Origin: JAZREA01 sp045660545
GTDB lineage: Bacteria > Bacillota > Clostridia > Monoglobales > Firm-18
DNA length: 64,000 bases
Assembly (NCBI GenBank): GCA_045660545.1
Contig: JAZREA010000025.1
Coordinates: 1 to 64,000, forward strand
Direction of reading: 5' to 3'
Shown: one piece after another, positions 55,220 through 61,937 of the stretch
Numbering within the stretch: the first letter of the stretch is position 1
Layout: the number at the start of each line of letters is the position of its first letter
Notes under the pieces: model-generated
Databases searched by the model: none
Seen by the model: the letters and a program-made list of their open reading frames with translations, nothing else
Told to the model about the DNA's origin: nothing
Position numbers and translations under genes: made by a program

Positions 55220-55272
55220 GACATTTCGCCAGAGCTTATAAATCCTTTGTTTTGTGAAATGTCGGTTTTTAT
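55220..55272 (+). terminator. Possible attenuator in galE leader
   Basis: GACATTTC/GAAATGTC stem, long loop, then GGTTTTTAT. A second hairpin TTTTGCTGT/ACAGCAAAA follows at 55281-55311. Both lie between promoter and start codon. Confidence 0.45.
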
Positions 55273-55347
55273 ACAAACGCTTTTGCTGTTATCGTGAATT
55301 TTACAGCAAAATACAGCATATTTTTATACTTATGGGAGGCGTATATA

Positions 55348-56358
55348 ATGAAAATTTTGGTTACAGGTGGCGCAGGCTACATAGGCAGCCACACGTGTAT
55401 TCAGCTTTTAGAAGCAGGGTATGAAATAGTTGTTCTTGACAACCTCGACAACAGCTGCGTAGAATCATTAAACAGAGTTAAAAAAATCACAGGAGCAGAC
55501 TTCCCGTTTTATGAAGTAGACCTTCTTGACTACGAGGCTACGAACAAGGTATTTGAAGAGCACGACTTTGGCGCGGTTATCCACTTCGCAGGGCTTAAAG
55601 CCGTTGGCGAAAGTGTATCAATTCCTTTAAGATACTACCACAACAACATCACAGGTACTCTTAACCTTTGCGACATTATGTCAAAGCACGGTGTTAAAAA
55701 GCTTGTGTTCAGCTCATCCGCTACCGTTTACGGAGACCCGGCTACTGTGCCGATTACTGAGGACTTCCCTCTGCACACTACCAACCCGTACGGAAGCACT
55801 AAGCTTATGATTGAAGATATACTTCGCGACCTTTACGTTTCTGACAACGAGTGGGACATCGCTATTTTGAGATACTTCAACCCTGTTGGCGCTCACAAGA
55901 GCGGCCTTATCGGAGAAGACCCTAACGGTATCCCGAACAACCTCGTTCCTTATATCTCGAGAGTTGCGATTGGAACCTTGGAATGTCTTTCCGTATTCGG
56001 AGACGACTATGACACTCCCGACGGAACAGGTGTTCGCGATTACATTCACGTTGTTGACCTTGCGGACGCTCATGTTAAAGCAGTTCAAAAGATTTCCAAA
56101 GGCTCCGGCGTTGTAACATACAACATCGGTACAGGCACGGGATACAGCGTGCTCGACATGGTTAAGGCGTTTGCCAAGGCGTGCGGACACGAAGTTAAAT
56201 ACAAAATTGCTCCAAGAAGGCCGGGAGACATCGCTGTTTGCTATGCCGACCCTTCCAAAGCAAAAGAAGAGCTTGGTTTTGAAGCTAAAAAGACGCTTGA
56301 TGATATGTGTGCCGACACATGGCGATGGCAAAGTATGAACAAAAACGGATACAGATAA
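55348..56358 (+). CDS. galE: UDP-glucose 4-epimerase
   Basis: Interconverts UDP-glucose and UDP-galactose (NAD-dependent SDR enzyme). 336 residues from ATG 55348, preceded by GGGAGG; the longer frame upstream is leader. NAD loop GGAGYIGSH at 7-15; catalytic SSSATVYG with the later YGSTK pair; FNPVGAHKSGLIGEDP and RRPGDIA near the end are typical. Supplies sugars for wall or capsule. Confidence 0.96.
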   Translation: MKILVTGGAGYIGSHTCIQLLEAGYEIVVLDNLDNSCVESLNRVKKITGADFPFYEVDLLDYEATNKVFEEHDFGAVIHFAGLKAVGESVSIPLRYYHNNITGTLNLCDIMSKHGVKKLVFSSSATVYGDPATVPITEDFPLHTTNPYGSTKLMIEDILRDLYVSDNEWDIAILRYFNPVGAHKSGLIGEDPNGIPNNLVPYISRVAIGTLECLSVFGDDYDTPDGTGVRDYIHVVDLADAHVKAVQKISKGSGVVTYNIGTGTGYSVLDMVKAFAKACGHEVKYKIAPRRPGDIAVCYADPSKAKEELGFEAKKTLDDMCADTWRWQSMNKNGYR

Positions 56359-56416
56359 TCGTTTTTTTAAAGGCGCTTATACCGGCGCCTTTATTACAAT
56401 TACAGGATGTTGGTTT

Positions 56417-56953
56417 ATGAACAGGTTTTTAGGTCATTTTAATACGATTACAAAACACAGACACACTGTTATATGGCACTGCTTGCGCTCGGGGATTTTC
56501 TTCCAGGGGTTAAGACACGACCTTTCGAAGTACTCACCCACCGAGTTTTTAAGGGGCGTGCGCTACTACACGGGAGTTAAAAGCCCTAACGAAGGCGAGC
56601 GCGCGGACTACGGATTTTCGTACGCGTGGATGCACCACAAGGGCAGAAACAAGCATCACTTTGAATACTGGACGGATTACAACCCAACCACCAAGATGAT
56701 GTCGCCCGTTAAGATGCCTGCGAGATACCTTGCAGAGATGTTTTGCGACCGCGTTGCAGCAAGCAAGACATACCAGGGCAAAAACTATTCTGACAACCAT
56801 CCGCTTTTATACTACGAAAGGGGCAACGCTAAAAATATTATGCACCCCGAAACATCGCTTAAATTAAAAGAGCTTCTGGAAATACTCGATTCCAAGGGGG
56901 AAAAGGCTGCCTTTAAGGCTGTAAGGAAGCTTGTAAAAGACGGAACATATTAA
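56417..56953 (+). CDS. DUF5662 family protein
   Basis: 178 residues. Conserved His/Asp cluster: HRHTVIWHC, GLRHDLSKYSPTEF and AWMHHKGRNKHHFEYW, resembling HD-type metal ligands, though no activity is known. Common beside galE in clostridia. ATG overlaps a weak AGGATG site; no terminator before the TrpB-like gene. Confidence 0.85.
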   Translation: MNRFLGHFNTITKHRHTVIWHCLRSGIFFQGLRHDLSKYSPTEFLRGVRYYTGVKSPNEGERADYGFSYAWMHHKGRNKHHFEYWTDYNPTTKMMSPVKMPARYLAEMFCDRVAASKTYQGKNYSDNHPLLYYERGNAKNIMHPETSLKLKELLEILDSKGEKAAFKAVRKLVKDGTY

Positions 56954-56972
56954 CAAGAAACGGAGTACAAAG

Positions 56973-58355
56973 ATGAACAACAAAGAAATACCATATAAAA
57001 TTTATCTAAGCGAAAGCGAGATACCGAAAAGCTGGTACAATCTGCGCGCAGATATGAAGAACAAGCCAGCTCCTTTGCTTAACTCTGAAACATTAGAGCC
57101 TATTTCTGCAAAAGAGCTTTCCGGCGTTTTCTGCGACGAGCTTATAAGGCAGGAGCTGGATGAGGATACCGCTTATTTTGAAATCCCCGCTGAAATACGC
57201 GACTTTTATAAAATGTACCGCCCCGCTCCGCTTATCAGGGCATACTGTCTGGAAGAAAAGCTCCAGACACCTGCAAAGATATACTACAAGTTCGAGGGCA
57301 ACAACACAAGCGGTAGCCACAAGCTAAACTCCGCTATCGCCCAGGCCTACTATGCTAAAAAGCAGGGTCTAAAAGGCGTAACAACAGAAACCGGCGCAGG
57401 CCAGTGGGGCACAGCCCTTTCGATGGCTTGTTCGTACTTTGGATTAGACTGCAAGGTTTATATGGTTAAGGTCTCCTACGACCAAAAGCCTTTCCGTCGT
57501 GAAGTAATGAGGACATACGGCGCGTCTGTTACTCCTTCTCCTTCTACCGAAACATCTGTTGGAAGAAAAATATTAGAACAGTTCCCCGGAACGGGCGGCA
57601 GCCTTGGCTGTGCGATTTCCGAGGCGGTTGAAGCCGCTTCGTTAAACGAAGGTTACAGATACGTTTTAGGCAGTGTGCTGAATCAGGTTATGCTTCACCA
57701 GTCTATTATAGGTCTTGAAACTAAAACCGCGCTTGACAAGTACGGCGTTAAGGCTGACATAATTATCGGCTGTGCGGGCGGTGGCTCTAACCTTGGCGGG
57801 CTGATTGCTCCTTTCGTTGGCGAAATGCTCCGCGGAGAGGCACAATACAAAATTATCGCTGTTGAACCAGCTTCCTGCCCAAGCCTTACAAAGGGTAAGT
57901 ACGCGTACGACTACTGCGATACGGGTATGGTTTGTCCCCTTTCAAAGATGTACACTCTTGGCAGCGGCTTTATGCCTGCTCCGAATCATTCGGGCGGACT
58001 CAGATACCACGGTATGAACTCTACACTTTCTCAGCTTTACCACGACGGCTACATTGACGCTGTTACAGTTTTACAGACCGAAGTGTTTGAGGCGGCAGAG
58101 ACCTTTGCAAGAGTTGAGGGAATACTCCCGGCGCCTGAGAGCAGCCACGCTATTAAGGTTGCTATCGACGAAGCGCTAAAATGCAAGGAAACCGGCGAGG
58201 AAAAGACTATCGTATTTGGACTTACGGGTACAGGATATTTCGATATGTTAGCATACGGGAAGTTTAATGACGGCGTGATGGACGACTACATACCGGCTGA
58301 CGAGGAGATTCAAAAGAGCCTTGCAAACCTTCCCAAAATTGATGTTAAATATTAA
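56973..58355 (+). CDS. Tryptophan synthase beta-like enzyme, TrpB2 type
   Basis: 460 residues, longer than TrpB1 because of an N-terminal extension (MNNKEIPYKIYLSESEIPKS). PLP Lys 117 in NTSGSHKLNSA; GAGQWGTALSMA and CAGGGSNLGGL bind PLP and phosphate. Converts indole and serine to tryptophan; TrpB2 proteins lack the TrpA partner and often serve to rescue free indole. Other trp genes are absent here. Ends at a strong terminator shared with ferritin. Confidence 0.93.
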   Translation: MNNKEIPYKIYLSESEIPKSWYNLRADMKNKPAPLLNSETLEPISAKELSGVFCDELIRQELDEDTAYFEIPAEIRDFYKMYRPAPLIRAYCLEEKLQTPAKIYYKFEGNNTSGSHKLNSAIAQAYYAKKQGLKGVTTETGAGQWGTALSMACSYFGLDCKVYMVKVSYDQKPFRREVMRTYGASVTPSPSTETSVGRKILEQFPGTGGSLGCAISEAVEAASLNEGYRYVLGSVLNQVMLHQSIIGLETKTALDKYGVKADIIIGCAGGGSNLGGLIAPFVGEMLRGEAQYKIIAVEPASCPSLTKGKYAYDYCDTGMVCPLSKMYTLGSGFMPAPNHSGGLRYHGMNSTLSQLYHDGYIDAVTVLQTEVFEAAETFARVEGILPAPESSHAIKVAIDEALKCKETGEEKTIVFGLTGTGYFDMLAYGKFNDGVMDDYIPADEEIQKSLANLPKIDVKY

Positions 58356-58363
58356 TAACTAAC

Positions 58364-58400
58364 AAAAAAGGACCTGAGCAAAAGCTCAGGTCCTTTAATT
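58364..58400 (+). terminator. Bidirectional terminator between trpB2 and ferritin
   Basis: 13-bp stem AAAGGACCTGAGC/GCTCAGGTCCTTT, AAAA loop. Confidence 0.95.
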
Positions 58401-58403
58401 TTA

Positions 58404-58916
58404 TCAGATTACAAGCGATGGCGCTGTATATACTCTTGCAGCGTATTCTGCATCGAGTGAATAAAGACCCTTGGAGTCATTACCGAAAAGCTCCATCTTC
58501 TTTATCATATCGTCAGCGTTCTTTTCTTCTTCCATTTGTTCCTTTACAAACCAGTCTAAAAACTGCATTGTCCTAAAATCCTTTACATCATAGGCAGCAG
58601 CGTAGATGTCGTTTATAAGGCTGGTTACGTAGCGCTCGTGTTCAAGACCTGCTTTTAGCGGGTCCATAAGAGTTTTAAGTTCCTTATCAGGCTTATCGAT
58701 TACATCTAAGGAGACCTTTTCTCCGTTTTCCTGCAAATATTTTAAGAAAAGCAGTGCGTGGTCTCTTTCTTCCTGAGCCTGAATCATATACCAGTTGGCA
58801 AAACCATCAAGCCCCTCAGCTTCGTAAAAAACGGAAAAGTCAAGATAAAGATAAGCCGAGTAAAATTCCTTTACTATTTGCTCATTTAATAGTTTTGAAA
58901 CTTTTTTATCCAACAT
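58404..58916 (-). CDS. ftnA: Ferritin
   Basis: Iron-storage shell protein; 170 residues. Di-iron ligands: Glu in LNEQIVKEFYSAYLYLD, QAQEERDHALLF (Glu and His), and a second Glu in EQMEEEKNADDM. Typical of bacterial non-haem ferritins. GAGGTGAC precedes ATG. It lies just downstream of a broken rubrerythrin gene; the two oxidative-stress genes were probably adjacent before the element integrated. Confidence 0.95.
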   Translation of the reverse strand: MLDKKVSKLLNEQIVKEFYSAYLYLDFSVFYEAEGLDGFANWYMIQAQEERDHALLFLKYLQENGEKVSLDVIDKPDKELKTLMDPLKAGLEHERYVTSLINDIYAAAYDVKDFRTMQFLDWFVKEQMEEEKNADDMIKKMELFGNDSKGLYSLDAEYAARVYTAPSLVI

Positions 58917-58937
58917 TTTGTCACCTCATTTTATGTG

Positions 58938-58958
58938 TGAGCCACGTCATGTGGCTCA
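58938..58958 (-). other. Hairpin between rubrerythrin remnant and ferritin
   Basis: Stem TGAGCCAC/GTGGCTCA, loop GTCAT, no T run; possibly an intercistronic mRNA stabiliser from the former rbr-ferritin transcript. Confidence 0.45.
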
Positions 58959-58966
58959 TACATATT

Positions 58967-59040
58967 TTAGTTAAAATATCTCTTTAAAAGTCCTTCAAGG
59001 CCCTTGCCGTGGCGAGCTTCGTCTTGAAACTGCATTTGCG
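58967..59040 (-). pseudogene. rbr: Rubrerythrin 3' remnant at the element junction
   Basis: Minus-strand reading MQFQDEARHGKGLEGLLKRYF ends in AAC TAA; DEARHGK...LLKRYF is the end of the rubrerythrin-type di-iron domain, including the metal Glu-x-x-x-His. No start codon, ribosome site or N-terminus is present; upstream the similarity stops and element-like DNA begins. Rubrerythrins reduce peroxide in anaerobes. The 5' part is presumably at the other end of the inserted element. Confidence 0.75.
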
Positions 59041-59062
59041 AACACCTCGTATTTACTGCGTT
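59036..59062. other. Candidate attachment site / element end
   Basis: The rubrerythrin reading frame becomes unrelated here (around TTCGCAAATGCAG), and 33 bases further the TTTCCCACG repeats begin. This is the probable junction with the integrated element; the exact core cannot be fixed without the other end. Confidence 0.5.
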
Positions 59063-59063
59063 T

Positions 59064-59132
59064 GTGGGACTTTTTGCCCCTGACGATTTTAGCATTTCCC
59101 ACGGATTTCCCACGTAAATTTTGTTTCCCACG
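59064..59132 (+). repeat. TTTCCCACG repeats, integrase arm-site-like
   Basis: Three direct copies TTTCCCACG at 59095-59103, 59106-59114 and 59124-59132, plus an inverted GTGGGA at 59064-59069. Their position between the element end and xis suits binding sites for a tyrosine integrase or Xis. Confidence 0.55.
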
Positions 59133-59136
59133 GAGG

Positions 59137-59388
59137 TTATTTTTGAACACCTTCATCGGGTTTCGTGGCTAATATCTCATCGAAATCCAAACCGTCATTT
59201 TTCTCTAAGAATTCTATCAGTGCTTTTCTTGTAACTTTTCTGCATCCGAGCTTTGTAGAACGAAGTAAGCCCTTATTAATCAAAGCATAGACATAATTCT
59301 TATTTACTTTAAGTAGTCCTGCTACTTCCTTTATAGTATACACTAAATCTTCGTTTTTGTCAATGATTCGGTCGGTTTTTTGCATCAT
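59137..59388 (-). CDS. xis: Excisionase-like DNA-binding protein
   Basis: 83 residues. A winged-helix HTH_17/MerR-like domain: YTIKEVAGLLKVNKNYVYAL with GLLRSTKLGCRKVTRKAL after it, the standard excisionase-family pattern. Such proteins bend DNA to favour excision by the integrase. Two adjacent Met codons; GGAGG lies in the end of the sigma-like gene, so the two are coupled. In Tn916-type elements int follows at once; here the element end follows after about 75 bases. Confidence 0.82.
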   Translation of the reverse strand: MMQKTDRIIDKNEDLVYTIKEVAGLLKVNKNYVYALINKGLLRSTKLGCRKVTRKALIEFLEKNDGLDFDEILATKPDEGVQK

Positions 59389-59390
59389 TT

Positions 59391-59765
59391 TTATTCAACC
59401 TCCTTATATTTTAGCACTCCACAGTGAAAATGCTCGTTTAATTCCACTTTTAGTTTTTCTAATCCACTTTTCTTTTGAACATAAACACTGTTAATATTCG
59501 TATCCAACAAAAAAGCTATCTCCAGTAGAGCTACATCATTTAATATGTTAAGTATTATGATTATACGCTCTATTTTAGATAGCTTTAACAATCCATTTAT
59601 TATAATAGCATTATCAATTTCCGTTCGCAGCATTGTTACTGCAATCTTATCGAGTATTTTCCTACTTTCCAAAGTTAATTCTCTGTCCGTAAAAACATAT
59701 TCTTCTTTGTTATCATTTTTTTCAGTCAGGCACCAGTCAGTAATCATATATAACAAACTAAGCAT
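59391..59765 (-). CDS. Sigma-70 region 4-like protein
   Basis: 124 residues. An HTH at about 80-115 (LLEIAFLLDTNINSVYVQKK) resembles sigma region 4; a leading helical part (ESRKILDKIAVTMLRTE) is unlike region 2. It may be a small ICE regulatory factor. ATG 59765 sits seven bases after GGAGG; a GTG six bases before is too close. Preceded by a structured leader and palindrome; followed by xis. Confidence 0.65.
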   Translation of the reverse strand: MLSLLYMITDWCLTEKNDNKEEYVFTDRELTLESRKILDKIAVTMLRTEIDNAIIINGLLKLSKIERIIIILNILNDVALLEIAFLLDTNINSVYVQKKSGLEKLKVELNEHFHCGVLKYKEVE

Positions 59766-59781
59766 TTCCACTCCTCCTTTC

Positions 59782-59803
59782 GTTCACGGTACGTATCGTG
59801 AAC
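59782..59803. promoter_or_regulatory. Near-perfect palindrome before the sigma-like gene
   Basis: GTTCACGGTACGTATCGTGAAC is 22 bases with two mismatched positions (written here as GTTCACG...CGTGAAC). It lies just before the ribosome site and could be an operator or a translation-blocking hairpin. Confidence 0.6.
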
Positions 59804-60060
59804 AGTGTCATGAACTGAGTATGCTGTCCGGCGCCTGTGGCTACAGGTCCATAGAAATCTCATCTCTCCGCCTTCACTATGGCCGAGCCGCGGTTTACGG
59901 AAGTATCATTATACCCTCTACTTGTCATCGCGTTATATGGAAGCCACCCACATATAAGTGCTCTTGGTTCTGTTCGCCACGCAGACGGATAGCCGCTCTC
60001 AATAGAGGAATGTACCGGTCAGATTCAATATTAAGTTGTCAAAGAGCATTAGGGATGTCT
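59804..60060 (-). ncRNA. GC-richer structured non-coding stretch in the ICE
   Basis: No usable reading frame (longest about 35 codons without ribosome site). On the minus strand several stems are visible: CCTGT/ACAGG (loop GGCT), CCATAG/CTATGG enclosing about 23 bases, TATATG/CATATA, and GGCGCC-type segments. Composition is distinctly richer in G and C than the flanks. It lies between an intrinsic terminator (60123-60152) and the sigma-like/xis genes, so it could be a long leader, a separate RNA or a site for conjugation proteins. Unassigned. Confidence 0.45.
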
Positions 60061-60122
60061 TTTCATTAAGTAAGAACAGTAAAAAAAACATAAATCTAAC
60101 CACCTTGAAAAAAATTTTTTGA

Positions 60123-60152
60123 AAAAGGTCCCGGATTTCTCCGAGACCTTAA
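60123..60152 (-). terminator. Terminator after the orf8-like gene
   Basis: Minus strand AAGGTCTCGG/CCGGGACCTT, loop AGAAAT, then TTTTTC and a further T run. It isolates orf7-orf8 from the xis part. Confidence 0.85.
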
Positions 60153-60154
60153 TT

Positions 60155-60346
60155 TTATATATTAAACTTAGATATTTTTAGTGCTATCCGAATGAGTATG
60201 TATTGACGTAGATCTTCATCATATTCACCATCAATAAAACAATATTTGTTTATCAATGGTTCATACATCTCAATAATCTTTTCTAGTGCTTTATGCTCAC
60301 CAGCAATAGCAGCTTGTAAAACAAAATGGAAATCATTGCTTGTCAT
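60155..60346 (-). CDS. HTH_16 (Tn916 Orf8-like) protein
   Basis: 63 residues. VLQAAIAGEHKALEKIIEMY ... EYDEDLRQYILIRIALKI matches the helix-turn-helix/helical protein encoded beside orf7 in Tn916-type elements; it resembles the region 2-like partner of a split sigma factor. ATG overlaps the orf7-like stop by four bases. Confidence 0.8.
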   Translation of the reverse strand: MTSNDFHFVLQAAIAGEHKALEKIIEMYEPLINKYCFIDGEYDEDLRQYILIRIALKISKFNI

Positions 60347-60756
60347 GAATCACCACCGCCTTTTCCAAGCTTCTTCCGCAACAATTTAATTGCTCTTAAT
60401 TTCTGATTGTACACATACTGAGGAGAGCAATTGAGATGTTTTGCGATGAATTCGGGCTTGACCTCATCCACAAATAGCATTTTTAAAATTTTTTGTTTCA
60501 TCAAAGGTAACTCATAAAATGCCTTCGCTAACCGTTCTTCTTCAAAATCGAATTCATCTTTTCCAACAGGTATCGGAATATCTTTATAGTCAACCAAAAA
60601 TTCATCCTCAAACAAACTATCAATAGATATTGTGATAACCTCTTTTTTGTATTCCTCTAAATAATTAATTTTTGCGTTTTTTATTAATTTTTCTAACCAT
60701 ACAGTGAACCGCGCACGCAAAGCGTCATGCTCACCATCGACCTGTCTGTGATACAT
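60343..60756 (-). CDS. Sigma-70 family factor, Tn916 Orf7-like
   Basis: 137 residues. Region 4 HTH near 85-130 (LPLMKQKILKMLFVDEVKPE ... CSPQYVYNQKLRAIKLLRKK). In Tn916 Orf7 with Orf8 drives the excision and transfer genes. ATG 60756 uses AAAAGGAGG; a longer frame begins in the hairpin leader. Overlaps the orf8-like gene. Confidence 0.85.
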   Translation of the reverse strand: MYHRQVDGEHDALRARFTVWLEKLIKNAKINYLEEYKKEVITISIDSLFEDEFLVDYKDIPIPVGKDEFDFEEERLAKAFYELPLMKQKILKMLFVDEVKPEFIAKHLNCSPQYVYNQKLRAIKLLRKKLGKGGGDS

Positions 60757-60773
60757 GATGATGCCTCCTTTTC

Positions 60774-60816
60774 GGCACACCACCACGACAGGTGTGCAAC
60801 ATGCCATGATGGCATG
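60774..60816 (-). promoter_or_regulatory. Two leader hairpins before the orf7-like gene
   Basis: GCACACC/GGTGTGC (60774-60797) and CATGCCAT/ATGGCATG (60800-60816) lie directly upstream of the ribosome site; likely control of translation or transcript processing. Confidence 0.55.
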
Positions 60817-60890
60817 CTGTGATTAGTAAATATTAAATGAGAAACCACAGTCATTAAAACATTGGAATCACCCCCTTTCTCGAAAGAAAA

Positions 60891-60932
60891 CAAAAAACGG
60901 CCATACCTCACCTGTGCGGGGTATAACCGTTT
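60891..60932 (-). terminator. Attenuator-like terminator before the orf7-like gene
   Basis: Minus strand AACGG(TT)ATACC ... GGTAT(GG)CCGTT then TTTTGTTTT. It lies between the XRE gene and the sigma gene, so it can stop reading through; Tn916 uses attenuation for this step. Confidence 0.75.
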
Positions 60933-61039
60933 AACGCAATACAAACAATGAACAAACTGCAAAGTTGCCCATTTACATTTGATTTTATATTTTCTTGTAG
61001 TCTTTACTTTAACAATATCTCCTTATCATATGTAGCCTC

Positions 61040-61381
61040 CTATTTTGATGAATCGTATTTGTCAAAATGATCTAAAAGACTAACAATCATATCACAAACA
61101 ACAAGTTTTTTGTCAAGCGAATACTTCTCAATTCTATCTGATATATCCTTTAAATAAATCTTTTCAGGAAATTTGCTGTCTTTAACAAGCAACTGATCAA
61201 CCGTAACATTTAAGGCATTTGCAATTGACACAATTGCTTCAAGGCTGGGTGTTGTTCTATTGTTTTCCAATTGACCTATATAGGAATCGCTGTAATTTGT
61301 CATTGCTGCGAGATCTTTTTGCAAAAGTCCTTGAATTTTGCGATATTTCTTTATGTTTTTTCCTAATGCAACATAATCCAC
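61040..61381 (-). CDS. XRE-family transcriptional regulator
   Basis: 113 residues. HTH_3 at about 6-61: KNIKKYRKIQGLLQKDLAAM, YSDSYIGQLENNRTTPSLEA, IVSIANALNVTVDQLL. Corresponds to the repressor (Orf9-like) of Tn916 elements. GTG start after GAGGAG. Its C-terminal half is helical without a known ligand domain. Confidence 0.9.
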   Translation of the reverse strand: MDYVALGKNIKKYRKIQGLLQKDLAAMTNYSDSYIGQLENNRTTPSLEAIVSIANALNVTVDQLLVKDSKFPEKIYLKDISDRIEKYSLDKKLVVCDMIVSLLDHFDKYDSSK

Positions 61382-61397
61382 TTTAATCTTCTCCTCT

Positions 61398-61426
61398 ATA
61401 ATATATTATACATCATATTTCGACAA
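61398..61426 (-). promoter_or_regulatory. XRE gene promoter
   Basis: Minus strand TTGTCG (61421-61426), 17 bases, TATTAT (61398-61403). Confidence 0.6.
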
Positions 61427-61509
61427 TGCGGTGCGCTTAGGTGGTTGGGTATACGCAGTAATAGTGGTTTATGAGCATTATTTTACCAAGAAAATTAACC
61501 TACAAAACA

Positions 61510-61542
61510 AATAAGCCTGACTAACAGTAGTACAGGCTTATT
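61510..61542 (-). terminator. Terminator after parR
   Basis: AATAAGCCTG/CAGGCTTATT, then TGTTTTG on the minus strand. Confidence 0.75.
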
Positions 61543-61553
61543 GTTGGTTGTAT

Positions 61554-61922
61554 TTAGAACTGGTCAAGATTATCAAGCATTATAGCAATATTTTTATCCA
61601 GACTATCCGCATCAATACTATTGGCAGCAGTCTGTGTGTTATCAGTGATTTGCATATTTGCTATTGTTTCAGCAACCAATTCCCGTACCATTTGCTCAAT
61701 TTTTTCTTTACTGTGAGCAGATGGTGATGCCGTGATTTTTATCTCGATTTTCCCATGAGTATTTTCAAGCTCTGGGTGTTTGTCAATATATTCGCTCAGC
61801 ACATCAACAATTAAACTGCTCTTACGATTCCCAAGCCGTTCCAGAAGCTCTCCGACACGTCTTTCTTTTTCTGTGTTGCCGCCAAAGCCAAGCGAATAGC
61901 GATATTTACCGTCCTTGAACAT
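61554..61922 (-). CDS. parR: ParR-like centromere-binding protein
   Basis: 122 residues. The start KYRYSLGFGGNTEKERRVGE and LLERLGNRKSSLIVDVLSEY form a ribbon-helix-helix protein as in ParR of type II partition systems; the acidic tail (MLDNLDQF) would contact ParM. Directly after parM (16 bases). No parC iteron set was found, but repeats could lie in 62877-62950. Confidence 0.75.
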   Translation of the reverse strand: MFKDGKYRYSLGFGGNTEKERRVGELLERLGNRKSSLIVDVLSEYIDKHPELENTHGKIEIKITASPSAHSKEKIEQMVRELVAETIANMQITDNTQTAANSIDADSLDKNIAIMLDNLDQF

Positions 61923-61937
61923 TACAATCCCCCTGTT

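Noticed and set aside
60000..60030. A 35-codon minus-strand reading (RYIPLLRAAIRLRGEQ) in the structured ICE stretch.
   Set aside because: No start with a ribosome site, closed on both sides by stops, and it lies within the hairpin-rich region.
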